NCBI GenBank assembly: GCA_020848655.1
Contig: JADLHU010000013.1
Span: 1-64,000 of the forward strand
Length of the DNA: 64,000 nucleotides
DNA from: Novosphingobium sp.
GTDB lineage: Bacteria > Pseudomonadota > Alphaproteobacteria > Sphingomonadales > Sphingomonadaceae
Direction: 5' to 3'
Position numbers and translations under genes: made by a program. The notes under the pieces are model-generated. The model was not told the DNA's origin, did no database searches, and saw nothing but the letters and a program-made list of their open reading frames with translations. Positions 33,541 through 42,903 of the stretch are shown one piece after another. How positions within the stretch are numbered: position 1 is the stretch's first letter; the number at the start of each line of letters is the position of its first letter.

Positions 33541-35285
33541 AGGACAACGTCGATCCGATCCTGCTGGAAGTGTTCAAGAACGGGTTCGAGGCCATCGCCG
33601 ACGAAATGGCGCTGATCCTGATGCGCACCGCGCATTCGCCGATCGTGCGCGATGCGATGGATTTCTCGACCGCGCTGTGCGACGCCGAAGGGCGCAACCT
33701 GGCGCAAGGGCTGACCACGCCGATGCATCTGGGCAGCTTCCACGATGCGATGCGCCACCTGATCGGCGAATATCAGGGCGATATCGCCGATGGCGATGTC
33801 TTCATCGGCAACGATCCCTACCTCGCGTCGGGGCAGCACTTGCCCGACATCTATGTGATCCGGCCGATCTTCCACGAAGGCGCGGTGCAGGGCTGGGCGG
33901 CCACGATCGCGCATCATGTCGATGTCGGCGGGCTGGTTCCGGGCAGCAATTCGCTGAGCGCGGTGGAAATCCATCAGGAAGGGCTGCGCCTGCCGTTCCT
34001 GAAGCTGCGCCGGGCCGGGGTGGTCGATCCCGTGTTGCCGAAAGTGATCGCCGCCAATGTGCGCATGCCCGATCAGGTGCTGGGCGATATCGAGGCGCAG
34101 CTTGCCGCGACGCAGGCCGGCGCGCGCGGGCTGGCGGCGATGATCGCGCGCTATGGGGCGCGGACCGTGCGCGGCTATGGCGAAGTGCTGCATGACTATG
34201 CCGAACGCATGGCGCGCGCCGCGATCCGGGCGATACCCGATGGCGTCTATGCGTTCGACGATCACATCGACGGGCTGGGCGATGCGCCCGAGCCGGTGCA
34301 TTTCCGTCTGCGGCTGACCGTTTCGGGCGATGAAGTGACGGCGGACTGGACGGGCACTTCGCCGCAAGTGCGCGGCGGGATCAATGCGCCGCTCTCGTTC
34401 TGCAAGTCCAACGTCTATGCCGCGCTGCGCTCGGTCATGGGCGACGACGTGCCGAACTGCCACGGCTATACCCGGCCGATCCATGTCGTCGCGCCCGAAG
34501 CCTCGGTGCTCAACTGCACTTATCCCGCGCCCTGTGGCGCGCGGGGCATCACCGGCTATCGCATCGTCGATTGCGTGTTCGGCGCGCTGGCGCAGGCCGT
34601 GCCCGACAAAGTGGCGGCCGATGGCGCCGGCGGATCGACGCTGCCCAGCTTCAGCGGGCGCGTGGACGGGCGGACCTTCGTCTTTTCCGAATGCGTGATG
34701 GGCGTGTGGGGCGCGACGAGCGGCCATGACGGCCAGGAAGGCGTGCCGCACATGGCCTCCAACCAGGCCAACGTGCCGATCGAGACGATCGAGGCCGATT
34801 ACCCGATCAGGATCGAACGCTATGGCCTGGTCCCCGATACCGGCGGGGCGGGGCGCAACCGGGGCGGCCTGGGCATCGTTCGCGAGTATCGCATGCTGGC
34901 CGACGACCTCTATTTCGGGGTGCGCTCGGACAAGGTGGTCCATCCTCCGCACGGGCTGTTCGGCGGGCAGGACGGCGCACCCGCGATCAACCTGCTGCGC
35001 GATGCGCGCGGCGAGCGCAGGTTGCCGGCCATGCCCACCGCCGCGCTGACGCTGCAGTCGGGCGATGTCTATCGCCACGTCATGGCCGGCGGCGGCGGCT
35101 TCGGCGATCCGTTCACGCGCGAGCCGGAGCGCGTGCTGGAAGACCTGATCGATGGACGCATCACGCGCGATCACGCCCGCCAGGCCTATGGCGTGGTCGT
35201 GACCGAGGCCGGCGTCCTTGACCTTGCCGCCACCGCCGCGCTGCGCGCCGAACGGGAGAACGCCCAAGATGCCCATCGCCACTGA
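33537..35285 (+). CDS. hyuB: Hydantoinase B/oxoprolinase family protein, HyuB type (first pair)
   Basis: A 582-residue partner of HyuA, starting at a GTG that overlaps the hyuA stop. Family features are ALILMRTAHSPIVRDAMDFSTALCD near residue 25, TPMHLGSFHDAM, GDVFIGNDPYLASGQHLPDIYVI, GWAATIAHHVDVGG (a likely metal site) and a C-terminal AGGGGFGDPFTREPERVLEDL. Together with HyuA it should form an ATP-dependent ring-opening amidohydrolase for N-methylhydantoin, 5-oxoproline or a related cyclic amide. The 3' end overlaps the P450 start by 17 bases. Confidence 0.93.
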   Translation: MKDNVDPILLEVFKNGFEAIADEMALILMRTAHSPIVRDAMDFSTALCDAEGRNLAQGLTTPMHLGSFHDAMRHLIGEYQGDIADGDVFIGNDPYLASGQHLPDIYVIRPIFHEGAVQGWAATIAHHVDVGGLVPGSNSLSAVEIHQEGLRLPFLKLRRAGVVDPVLPKVIAANVRMPDQVLGDIEAQLAATQAGARGLAAMIARYGARTVRGYGEVLHDYAERMARAAIRAIPDGVYAFDDHIDGLGDAPEPVHFRLRLTVSGDEVTADWTGTSPQVRGGINAPLSFCKSNVYAALRSVMGDDVPNCHGYTRPIHVVAPEASVLNCTYPAPCGARGITGYRIVDCVFGALAQAVPDKVAADGAGGSTLPSFSGRVDGRTFVFSECVMGVWGATSGHDGQEGVPHMASNQANVPIETIEADYPIRIERYGLVPDTGGAGRNRGGLGIVREYRMLADDLYFGVRSDKVVHPPHGLFGGQDGAPAINLLRDARGERRLPAMPTAALTLQSGDVYRHVMAGGGGFGDPFTREPERVLEDLIDGRITRDHARQAYGVVVTEAGVLDLAATAALRAERENAQDAHRH

Positions 35286-36471
35286 TCGCCGCGTCGTTTC
35301 GTCCTTCGATCCGTTTTCGGAGGAATTCCGGGCGGACCCGTTCAGCCACTATGCGCGATTGCGTGCGCTGGGGCCGGTCGTCTGGCTGGAAAAGCACGAT
35401 ATCTGGGTGGTCCATCACCACGAACAGGTGAAGCAGGTGCTGACCGACTGGCAGCGCTTCAGCAACGCCGGGGGCGGGGGCATCACCAATTACTTCAAGG
35501 AAAAGAACTGGCGCCAGCCCAGCATCATCCTCGAAGTCGATCCGCCCGAGCATGACCGCGCGCGCCGCGCGATGATGCGCGTGCTTTCGGCCACCGCGCT
35601 CAAGGCCATGCGCGCCGGGTTCGAACGGGTGGCCGGCGAACTGGTGGAAAGCGCGCTGGAGCGCGGCGAGATCGAGGCGGTGGAAGACCTCGTCCGGCCG
35701 TTCCCGATGACGGTCTTTCCCGATGCCGTGGGCATGCCCAAGCTCGATCGCGAGATCATGCTGATCTACGGCGGCATGGTGTTCGGCGCGTTCGGGCCGC
35801 GCACGCCGTGGTACGAACAGCTCCTGTCGCGCGCCGACGAAGTCAGCGCCTGGATCGACGCGCGGTGCGAACGCGGCGCGCTGACGCCCGATGGGCTGGG
35901 GGCGGGGCTTTACGCCGCCGCCGATGCGGGCGAGCTGACCCACGCCGAAGCGAAGCTGCTGGTGCGCTCGTTCCTTTCGGCGGGCGTCGATACGACCATC
36001 GATTCGATCGGCCTGTGCCTGCGCGCGCTGGCCGAGCATCCCGACCAGTGGGCGCTGCTGCGCGATGATCCCGCGCTGGCGCGCAACGCCTTCGAGGAAG
36101 CGACGCGCTATGACAGTTCCTCGCAAAGCCTGTTCCGCACCACGACGCAGGCCTTCGAATTCGCCGGCCAGCAACTGGGCAAGCATGAAAAGGTGCTGGT
36201 GCTGATCGGATCGGCGGGGCGCGATCCGGCGGTGTGGGAGGAGCCGGACCGGTTCGACATCCGCCGCCGGGTTTCGCACCAGGTGGGCTATGGCACCGGC
36301 ATCCACGGCTGCGTGGCGCAGATGATGGCGCGGCTGGAAGGCGAAGTGTTCTTTCGCGCGCTGGCCGCCAGGGCCGACCGGCTGGACCTGACCGGGCCAT
36401 CGGTGCTGCGGCTGGTTCCGGGCCTGCGCGGGCTGGCGCAACTGCCGATGAAGCTGACCAGAAAGGCCTGA
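35269..36471 (+). CDS. Cytochrome P450
   Basis: A 400-residue soluble P450 of the bacterial CYP107/CYP109-like length class. The I-helix oxygen-activation motif is A238-GVDTT-243; ExxR is E277-A-T-R280. The heme-binding loop reads YGTGIHGCVA with the axial cysteine C348. The usual phenylalanine at the loop start is tyrosine, and the residue after the cysteine pair is alanine. No ferredoxin or reductase gene lies nearby, so electron partners must come from elsewhere. It is coupled upstream to hyuB and downstream to the GGT-family gene (TGATG). It probably hydroxylates or N-dealkylates the pathway substrate. Confidence 0.95.
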   Translation: MPIATDRRVVSSFDPFSEEFRADPFSHYARLRALGPVVWLEKHDIWVVHHHEQVKQVLTDWQRFSNAGGGGITNYFKEKNWRQPSIILEVDPPEHDRARRAMMRVLSATALKAMRAGFERVAGELVESALERGEIEAVEDLVRPFPMTVFPDAVGMPKLDREIMLIYGGMVFGAFGPRTPWYEQLLSRADEVSAWIDARCERGALTPDGLGAGLYAAADAGELTHAEAKLLVRSFLSAGVDTTIDSIGLCLRALAEHPDQWALLRDDPALARNAFEEATRYDSSSQSLFRTTTQAFEFAGQQLGKHEKVLVLIGSAGRDPAVWEEPDRFDIRRRVSHQVGYGTGIHGCVAQMMARLEGEVFFRALAARADRLDLTGPSVLRLVPGLRGLAQLPMKLTRKA

Positions 36472-37973
36472 TGGGCATGAGCATGGGGTGGGGCTTCGGC
36501 GATGGCTATTCCTCTGCGGCAAGGCCCACTTTGCCCGGAGAGCGCGGCGCGGTGTCGGCCGCGCATCCGCTGGCGGTCGCCGCCGGGCAGGCCATGCTGT
36601 TCAAGGGCGGGTCCGCCGTCGATGCGGCGATCGCGGCGCAGGCGACCTTGTGCGTGGTGTCGCCGGACGCCTGCGGCCTGGGGGGCGATCTGTTCGCGCT
36701 GGTCGGCGATGGCGGTGGCGTGATCGCGGTCAATGGCGCGGGCGCGGCTCCGCTTGGCCTGACGCAGGCCTCTGGCGATGGCGCGACCAGCGTGACCGTG
36801 CCGGGGCTGGCGGGCGGCTGGGCCGCGATGCACGATCGCTGGGGCAGGCTGGCGCTGGCAGACTGCCTGGCGCCGGCCATAAGGCTGGCGGAACACGGGC
36901 ACCGCATCTGCGCCAGCGTGGCGCGCGCGGCCGTGGCGCAGCACGACCGGCTGGTGCGCAACGGCGCGGCGGGCTGGGCCTTGTGCGGGCTGTGCGAAGG
37001 CGATGTCTTGATCCAGCCGGCGCTGGGCGCGGCGCTGCGCCAGATGGGGCAGCATGGCGCCGGCTGGTTCTATCACGGCGATGCCGCAGCGGCGATCGCG
37101 CGGGCGGTTGCCGCCGGAGGCGGGGCGCTGGCCGTGGCCGATCTGTCCGCCCACGCCACCGAACTGGCCGATCCGATCGCCGTGTCCTATCGGGGATGCG
37201 AAGTGCTGGTCCAGCCATCGCCGACGCAGGGCATCCTGCTGGCCATGGCGTTGCAGGGGCTGGCGCACTGTTCACCCGGCGACGATGCCAGTGCCGAACA
37301 TCTGTGCGTGGAACTGACCGAAGCCGCCTTCGCCTATCGCGACCGGGCGGCAGACGGCGCCAGCCTGCTGGATGAGGCGCTGACGATAAACCCGGATCGC
37401 GCGTCGCTGCGCGGCGGGCCGCGCGCCTATCTCCATACCGCCGGGGTCGCGACCGCCGATGCCGATGGGCTGGTCGTGTCGTCGCTGGTATCGCTGTTCG
37501 ATGATTTCGGATCGTGCGTCTTCGTGCCCGAACTCGGCATCACGCTCAACAATCGCGCGGGCGGCTTTACCGGCGGGGCCAATGCCGCCGGTCCCGGCAA
37601 GCGGCCGGTCCACACGCTTGCCCCGGCGATGCTGCGGCGGCCCGGGCGCGATGGGCCGGATCTGCTCGCGCTCGCCACGCCGGGCGCGGATGGCCAGGTG
37701 CAGACGCTGTTACAGGTGATCGACAGGATCGTCCGGCGGGGCGAGGATCTGGCCCGGGCCATCGCCGCGCCGCGCTGGCGCAGCGAAGGCGGGGCGCTGC
37801 TGATCGAGGAAAGCCATCCGGCCCGCCCGGCGCTGGCCGCGCGCGGCCACAATCTGGCGCCGCTGCCCGATGGCCAGATGCGGTTCGGGGCGCTGGCCTG
37901 CGCCGGCCTGTCAGGCGGCCAGCCGCTGGCTGTGGCGGACTGGCGGCGCGAAAACTGGGCGGGCGTGGCCTGA
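36471..37973 (+). CDS. Gamma-glutamyltransferase-family Ntn hydrolase, cytoplasmic
   Basis: A 500-residue protein of the gamma-glutamyltransferase family with AMLFKGGSAVDAAIAAQATL, SPDACGLGGDLFALV and TVPGLAGGWAAMH. There is no signal peptide. The autoprocessing nucleophile position aligns with T323 (LHTAGVATADADG); the second threonine and histidine of the classical TTH motif are A324 and G325. GITLNNRAGGF follows. Cytoplasmic family members without TTH include amide hydrolases such as HpxW (oxamate amidohydrolase). True transpeptidase activity is therefore doubtful; amide or gamma-glutamyl hydrolysis is more likely. Two further ATGs (36477, 36483) are possible starts. Confidence 0.85.
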   Translation: MGMSMGWGFGDGYSSAARPTLPGERGAVSAAHPLAVAAGQAMLFKGGSAVDAAIAAQATLCVVSPDACGLGGDLFALVGDGGGVIAVNGAGAAPLGLTQASGDGATSVTVPGLAGGWAAMHDRWGRLALADCLAPAIRLAEHGHRICASVARAAVAQHDRLVRNGAAGWALCGLCEGDVLIQPALGAALRQMGQHGAGWFYHGDAAAAIARAVAAGGGALAVADLSAHATELADPIAVSYRGCEVLVQPSPTQGILLAMALQGLAHCSPGDDASAEHLCVELTEAAFAYRDRAADGASLLDEALTINPDRASLRGGPRAYLHTAGVATADADGLVVSSLVSLFDDFGSCVFVPELGITLNNRAGGFTGGANAAGPGKRPVHTLAPAMLRRPGRDGPDLLALATPGADGQVQTLLQVIDRIVRRGEDLARAIAAPRWRSEGGALLIEESHPARPALAARGHNLAPLPDGQMRFGALACAGLSGGQPLAVADWRRENWAGVA

Positions 37974-37990
37974 CGCGGCGCCGTCAGGCC
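37967..37990. terminator. Hairpin holding both convergent stop codons
   Basis: GGCCTGACG (37967-37975) pairs perfectly with CGTCAGGCC (37982-37990) over a six-base loop. The plus-strand TGA (37971-37973) and the minus-strand stop (TCA at 37984-37986) both lie in the stem. It is likely a compact two-way terminator between block A and block B. Confidence 0.6.
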
Positions 37991-39192
37991 GATACGGGCT
38001 GGCTTGTCGCATCGTCCTTGTCGCGGCTGACCGGGAACGCGACGATGCACAGCAGCAGCCCGCCCACCGCCAGCGATACGAACTGGGTCCAGCCGGTCAA
38101 CGAAAATACCAGCGACGGCGTAAGGAACGAGAGCAGCGAAATCGCCTGGTTCAGCACGCCGCTGGCGGCGGCGCGCCGGCCCGGTTCGGGCACGATCGTG
38201 GGCAGCATCGCCATGCCCAGCCCCGAAATTCCGCCGAACGCGAACAGCCACAGCACGAGCGCGGCCAGCGCCAGCGGGAACGGGCTGTAGGGCAGGTAGA
38301 TCAGCACTTGCGCGATCATGCCGACCAGGACCAGCGCGATGAACAGCTTGCGGCTGGACCCGTTGCGCGACAGCAACTGCCCGATGATGACGCCGCCGGT
38401 CATCATCGCCAGGATCTTGCCCAGCGCGACCGCCGTGGCCGAAGCCGCCAGCGAGATGTTGTGCGCCTCGGCGAAATAGGACGGGGTGATCAGGCTGGTG
38501 CCATAGGAAATGGCGTTGGGAATGGCGATCGCGATGGCCAGCAGCACCACCGCGCGGTCGCGAAAGATCGCCAGCAGCCCGGCCAGCGTCAGCCGCTCGC
38601 GCCCTGCGGTCTCGCCCGCCGGCAGTGGCGGGACCGCAGGCAGCGCGATCAGCGCGAACAGCGTGGCCAGCAGCAGCAGGCCGGCGTGGAACAGCGGGGT
38701 GGCCCGCCAGTAGGGGCCGCCCGCCAGCGCGGCGGCGATCAGCAGGCCGATCGAAAAGCCCGTTGGCGCATAGGTGGACCAGAACGACACCGACTTGATC
38801 CGCGCCGATCCGTCGAGCGTGGCCATCAGCACGGCGGGCGCGCCCACCGCCACGATGCTGTAGCCGCTGCCGGCGACGAGCATCGCCGCATAGAGCATCC
38901 AGACCGATTGCGCGGCATAGACCATCACGTCGCCGCCAATGATCAGCACGCCGGCGACCGCCAGCGAGGGACGCAGCCCGATCCGGTCGATCACGCCGCC
39001 GCCGATGGCCGCCAGCGCCGCCGCCGGCACCGAGAACAGCGCAATGCCCAGCGCCAGCGCGCTCTTGTCGCTGCCCAGGACATCGGCATAGCCGGTCATC
39101 AGCGGGACCAGGCAGGATACGGTGGCCATGGCCAGCACCGACAGGGCATAGACCGCCGCGGTAATGGTTGCGGGGTGATGACGCAGGTTCAT
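37984..39192 (-). CDS. MFS transporter
   Basis: A 402-residue membrane protein with 12 hydrophobic helices. Loops such as GGGVIDRIGLRPSLAVAG (between helices 2 and 3, the MFS motif A position) fit the Major Facilitator Superfamily. The start MNLRHHPATITAAVYALSVLAM was chosen; a longer frame upstream has no membrane character. It lies 16 bases downstream of the IclR gene in the same operon, so it probably imports the substrate of this island or exports an intermediate. Confidence 0.92.
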   Translation of the reverse strand: MNLRHHPATITAAVYALSVLAMATVSCLVPLMTGYADVLGSDKSALALGIALFSVPAAALAAIGGGVIDRIGLRPSLAVAGVLIIGGDVMVYAAQSVWMLYAAMLVAGSGYSIVAVGAPAVLMATLDGSARIKSVSFWSTYAPTGFSIGLLIAAALAGGPYWRATPLFHAGLLLLATLFALIALPAVPPLPAGETAGRERLTLAGLLAIFRDRAVVLLAIAIAIPNAISYGTSLITPSYFAEAHNISLAASATAVALGKILAMMTGGVIIGQLLSRNGSSRKLFIALVLVGMIAQVLIYLPYSPFPLALAALVLWLFAFGGISGLGMAMLPTIVPEPGRRAAASGVLNQAISLLSFLTPSLVFSLTGWTQFVSLAVGGLLLCIVAFPVSRDKDDATSQPVSA

Positions 39193-39208
39193 GGCCGGCA
39201 GGTTCCCA

Positions 39209-40009
39209 TTACAGCAATTGGCGTTCCAGCGCCGCCGCTTCCTGGCGAAGCAGGTCGAGGTAGCGCTCGCGGAGTGTGGTTTCGGGCATGCGCCCGGAAG
39301 GCATGCCGATGTTGAGAGCGAAGGCGATGGCGCCGCCGGCGCGCCGCACCGGCACCGCCATCGAGCGGAAGCCCGGCTCGACCTCGTCCGAAACCACCGC
39401 GAAGCCATCCCTGCGGGCGGCTTCGATCCGCGCGCGGGTTTCCTCGGGGCTGGTCAGGGTCTGGTCGGTCAGCGCCGGCAGCGGCGCGGCGCCCAGATAG
39501 GCGTCAAGCTGTTCGGGCGGGCGGCCGGAAAGCAGGACGCGGCCCACCGCGCTGCAATAGTCGGGCATGCGCAGGCCGATGCCGGCGCTATCGGAATAGA
39601 GCTGGCGCGGCCGGGCATAGGCGATCATCGCGGCGTGGCGCCCGTCGAGCACCGCGACCGAGAATGTCTCGCCATGCGCGGCGGCCAGCCGCTCGCAGGC
39701 CGGCTGGAGGATCGCGATGGCCGGGCTGGCGCGCAAGTAGGCGGCGGCCAGATCGAGCACGCGGGGCCGCAAGTGAAAGCGGCGGCGGTCTTCCTCCATG
39801 TAGCCAAGGTGGACCAGCGTGATCAGCGCGCGCCGCGTGGTCGCGCGGGGCAGGCCGATCAGCCGGGCGATTTCGGCCAGTGTCAGGCTGGGCGTATCCT
39901 CGCCGAAGATCGTCAGGATGCGCAGGCCGCGCGCCAGCGCCTCGGAATAGTCCTTGGCCGCCGGCATGGCGCCGCGTTCGCCGTCATCCGCGGAAGGCGC
40001 GGCGCTCAT
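39209..40009 (-). CDS. IclR-family transcriptional regulator (PcaR/PobR-like)
   Basis: A 266-residue regulator. The winged helix-turn-helix is at about residues 20-80 (SEALARGLRILTIFGEDTPSLTLAEIARLIGLPRATTRRALITL in parts). A GAF-like effector domain follows (SVAVLDGRHAAMIAYARPRQLYSDSAGIGLRMPDYCSAVGRVLLSG in parts). These segments resemble PcaR/PcaU/PobR regulators of aromatic acid catabolism. Its start overlaps the upstream amidohydrolase stop by four bases. The palindrome at 55034-55048, before the Rieske operon, looks like an operator for this class. Confidence 0.92.
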   Translation of the reverse strand: MSAAPSADDGERGAMPAAKDYSEALARGLRILTIFGEDTPSLTLAEIARLIGLPRATTRRALITLVHLGYMEEDRRRFHLRPRVLDLAAAYLRASPAIAILQPACERLAAAHGETFSVAVLDGRHAAMIAYARPRQLYSDSAGIGLRMPDYCSAVGRVLLSGRPPEQLDAYLGAAPLPALTDQTLTSPEETRARIEAARRDGFAVVSDEVEPGFRSMAVPVRRAGGAIAFALNIGMPSGRMPETTLRERYLDLLRQEAAALERQLL

Positions 40010-41454
40010 CGTCCGCCTTCCTTGTGCAGCCCTGCGGCGTAGTACTTGGTCAGTGCGGTTTCCATGCGGGCGATCCGCGCTAGGTCGGGTGGGTTGTCGC
40101 GCGCTTCCGCGCGCGCCTGCTCGATGGTGCGCGCGCGCAGGGCCGCAGCGTCGATCCCGGTAGCCATGCCGCCGCGCACGACCTCTCGTCCCGCCACGAA
40201 CAGCCGATCGACATCGCGGCGCGTCGCACGTTCAAGCACGAGCGCGGGCAGCGCCGTGCCATCGCCGATGCGATCCGCCAGCAGGGTTTCGGCATCGAGC
40301 ACCAGGATATCGGCCGGCGCGCCAACGGCGATCACGCCGCCGCCGTCCTGACCGACGATGCCCGAGCGCCCGGTCCGGCAGGCCATGTCGAAGATGTCGG
40401 CCGTGTGCAGCCGCGCGGCATGGAGCCGCCAGGCGAGGCGGGCCTCGCGCAGCATGTCGTCGTCGTCGTCAAGGCTCATCGCGTCCATGCCCAGCCCCAC
40501 GCTCAGCCCGTGCCGGCGCATGGCGGGAAGCGCCGCCCGGCCCGAGCGCAGCCGCAAGTTCGAGGAATTGTTGACCGACAGGTTGACGCCGCGTTCGCCC
40601 AGCAGCGCCAGTTCGTCGTCCTCGAACCACACGCCATGCGCCAGCGTCAGGCGCGGGGAGAGCAGGCCGATGGTATCGAGGAACGCCACCAGCCCGCCTT
40701 CGTCGGCATAGGCCGCATCGGCCCATTCGCGCTGCCGCCGCGTCTCGAACATGTGCATGTGGACGCCGCGCCCGGTGATGGCCGAAGCCTCGGCAATGGC
40801 GATCAGCGTCTCGTCGCGGCACCACTGCGGGCCGACCGGCTGGTACTGGATCTGGAACAGCGGATGCTCGAACGCGAGCGCCTGCTCGATCAGTTCGAAA
40901 TTGCGCGGCGCGGGGCGGAAGGGCACGGCCAGCGGCACTTCGTCGGCCAGCAGCCAGCGCGCCAGTGGCGCCGGATCGCCATAGACCACCGGGTTGCGAT
41001 CGAAGAACGGCCAGCAGAACGCCACGCGAATGCCGACATCGCGCGCCGCGCGCGAAACGCCTTCGGCTTCGTCCAGCAGCGTCAGGCTGCTTTGCGTGTT
41101 GTGGCAATGGTTGGTGGCGCAGACCCCGGACCCGGCCATCGCCGCGAAGGCCAGCGCGGCGCAGGCGTAAGGATCGAGGCGCGGCGCGCGGGCCAGCCCG
41201 GCCAGCCAGGTTTCCAGCGGGCCATCGATCGCGCCGAAGGCCAGGTTGCTGACGCCGCGCCCGTGATCATGGGCGTTGGCCAGCCCCGGCAGCGCGATCG
41301 CGCGGGCCTCGTGCGCGGTCAGCGCCGCGCGATCGAGCGGCGAGACATGCGTGATCCGGCCATCGCCAAACGCGATCTCGGCGGCGAAAGCGGATGCGGC
41401 GGCGCGGCCGGGATCGGCGATGCAATGTCCGACCCGGATCGCGCCCTGCGCCAT
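40006..41454 (-). CDS. Metal-dependent amidohydrolase, TrzA/AtzA-like group
   Basis: A 482-residue amidohydrolase-superfamily protein. The expected metal ligands are in LPGLANAHDHGRG (about residue 55), a central GVHMHMFETRR, LTLAHGVWF and LSVGLGMDAMSLDDDDDM near residue 340. This arrangement fits the cytosine/guanine deaminase, SAH deaminase and triazine hydrolase group, which deaminate or dechlorinate N-heterocycles. The conserved VNNSSNLRLRSG (NPxSN-type) segment supports this. It forms an operon with the allantoinase-like gene (one-base overlap) and the IclR gene. The substrate is presumably an N-containing ring in this pathway. Confidence 0.87.
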   Translation of the reverse strand: MAQGAIRVGHCIADPGRAAASAFAAEIAFGDGRITHVSPLDRAALTAHEARAIALPGLANAHDHGRGVSNLAFGAIDGPLETWLAGLARAPRLDPYACAALAFAAMAGSGVCATNHCHNTQSSLTLLDEAEGVSRAARDVGIRVAFCWPFFDRNPVVYGDPAPLARWLLADEVPLAVPFRPAPRNFELIEQALAFEHPLFQIQYQPVGPQWCRDETLIAIAEASAITGRGVHMHMFETRRQREWADAAYADEGGLVAFLDTIGLLSPRLTLAHGVWFEDDELALLGERGVNLSVNNSSNLRLRSGRAALPAMRRHGLSVGLGMDAMSLDDDDDMLREARLAWRLHAARLHTADIFDMACRTGRSGIVGQDGGGVIAVGAPADILVLDAETLLADRIGDGTALPALVLERATRRDVDRLFVAGREVVRGGMATGIDAAALRARTIEQARAEARDNPPDLARIARMETALTKYYAAGLHKEGGR

Positions 41455-42887
41455 CAGGGCCTGCCGCTCGCCCCGATGATCGCGGCGGTGGTGTGTTCCA
41501 GGTTGCGCGGCGCGGGGGTCGGCATCTGCTGGATGCGCCGCACCGATGTGCCGTGGCCTTTCGCATCGGGCACCAGTTGGCGCTCACGCATCACGAAGCG
41601 GCCCCGCACCAGCGTGTGGATCGGCACGCCGCGCACCGCCACCTTGTCGAACGGGGTGCTCGATCCCTTGGATTGCAGCACGCCCGAATCGACCATTTCC
41701 TCGCGCTCCAGGTCGATGACGACGATATCGGCGTCTGCCCCCGGAATGAGGATGCCCTTGCGCGGGAACAGGCCGAAGGCGCGGGCCGGCGCGGTCGAGG
41801 TCATGCGCACATAGTCGTTGAGCGAGAGGCGGCCGTTGCGCACTTGCGTGAGCATCAGCGGCATCTGCGTTTCGACCCCGGTAAAGCCGCAATCGGCGCA
41901 CCAGATGTCTTCGTTGTGCTTTTCGGCGTGGGAATGTGGGGCATGGTCGGTCGCGATCATGTCGATCGTGCCGTCCTGCACGCCTTTCCACAATTGGTCC
42001 TGGTGCGTTTTTTCGCGAACGGGCGGGTTGACGCGGATCAGCGAGCCTTTGTCGGTATAGGCCTGTTCGTCCAGCAGCAGGTAATGCGGGCAGGTTTCCG
42101 CCGTAATGTCGACGCCGCGCGCCTTGGCTTCGCGCAAGGGTCGCAGTTCATCGCCCGACGATACGTGCAGGATGTGAATGCGCGCGCCGGTCCATTCCGC
42201 GAGGATCGCGGCCCGCGCGACGGCTTCCACCGCGACCACGGGCGGGCGCGCGGCCAGATGGGCCAGCGGATCGTTGCGCCCGGCGGCCTGGAGCTTGACC
42301 TGCCGGCGCGCCATGATCGATGCGTTTTCGGCGTGGAGCGCGATCCGCAAGCCGTGCTTGGCCACGATCTCGAACCCTTCCAGGATCGCGCCGGTGGGCG
42401 GCGAGGGCAGGTTGGCGAAGGTATTGCCCATGAAGCACTTGAACGCGGCCACGCCGCCATCGATCAGCGCTTCCAACTGGTCGAGGTTGTCCTCGCCCAT
42501 CAGGCCGTAGATGCCGAAATCGACATAGGCCTGGCGCTCGGCCGCCTCCAGCTTGATGTTGAGCGCTTCCACCGTGCCGGTGGGGGGCTTGGTGTTGGGC
42601 ATTTCGAACACAGTCGTCACACCGCCCATGGCGGCGCTGGCGGTGCCCGTTTCCCACGTTTCCTTGTGGGTATAGCCCGGCTCGCGGAAGTGGACGTGGG
42701 CGTCGATCGCGCCGGGCAGAACGTGCTTGCCGGTCACGTCGACGATCGCATGGGTCGGCGGCATCGCATCGTCGGCGCCGATCGCCAGGATCATGCCGTC
42801 CTTGATGGCGATGCTCGCCCGGTACTGCGTCGTGTCGGTGACGATCGTACCGCCCTTCAGGACCAGATCCGCGACAAGGTTCGTCAT
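41454..42887 (-). CDS. Allantoinase/dihydroorotase-like cyclic amidohydrolase
   Basis: A 477-residue cyclic amidohydrolase with intact metal residues: H64 and H66 in DAHVHFREPG, K150 in AAFKCFMG (carboxylated lysine), HILHVSSGDE, and ATDHAPHS. It resembles AllB allantoinase and dihydroorotase; both open five- or six-membered cyclic ureides. It is distinct from the Q65 version at 15208. It is the second gene of the SDR-allantoinase-amidohydrolase-IclR-MFS operon, 16 bases after the SDR gene and one base overlapping the next. A hydantoin or ureide ring is a plausible substrate. Confidence 0.9.
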   Translation of the reverse strand: MTNLVADLVLKGGTIVTDTTQYRASIAIKDGMILAIGADDAMPPTHAIVDVTGKHVLPGAIDAHVHFREPGYTHKETWETGTASAAMGGVTTVFEMPNTKPPTGTVEALNIKLEAAERQAYVDFGIYGLMGEDNLDQLEALIDGGVAAFKCFMGNTFANLPSPPTGAILEGFEIVAKHGLRIALHAENASIMARRQVKLQAAGRNDPLAHLAARPPVVAVEAVARAAILAEWTGARIHILHVSSGDELRPLREAKARGVDITAETCPHYLLLDEQAYTDKGSLIRVNPPVREKTHQDQLWKGVQDGTIDMIATDHAPHSHAEKHNEDIWCADCGFTGVETQMPLMLTQVRNGRLSLNDYVRMTSTAPARAFGLFPRKGILIPGADADIVVIDLEREEMVDSGVLQSKGSSTPFDKVAVRGVPIHTLVRGRFVMRERQLVPDAKGHGTSVRRIQQMPTPAPRNLEHTTAAIIGASGRP

Positions 42888-42903
42888 TGCAAAGTCTTTC
42901 GTA

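Noticed and set aside
36234..36470. N-terminal extension of the GGT-family frame
   Set aside because: It overlaps the P450 heme-loop region out of frame. The TGATG junction at 36469-36473 supports the shorter start.
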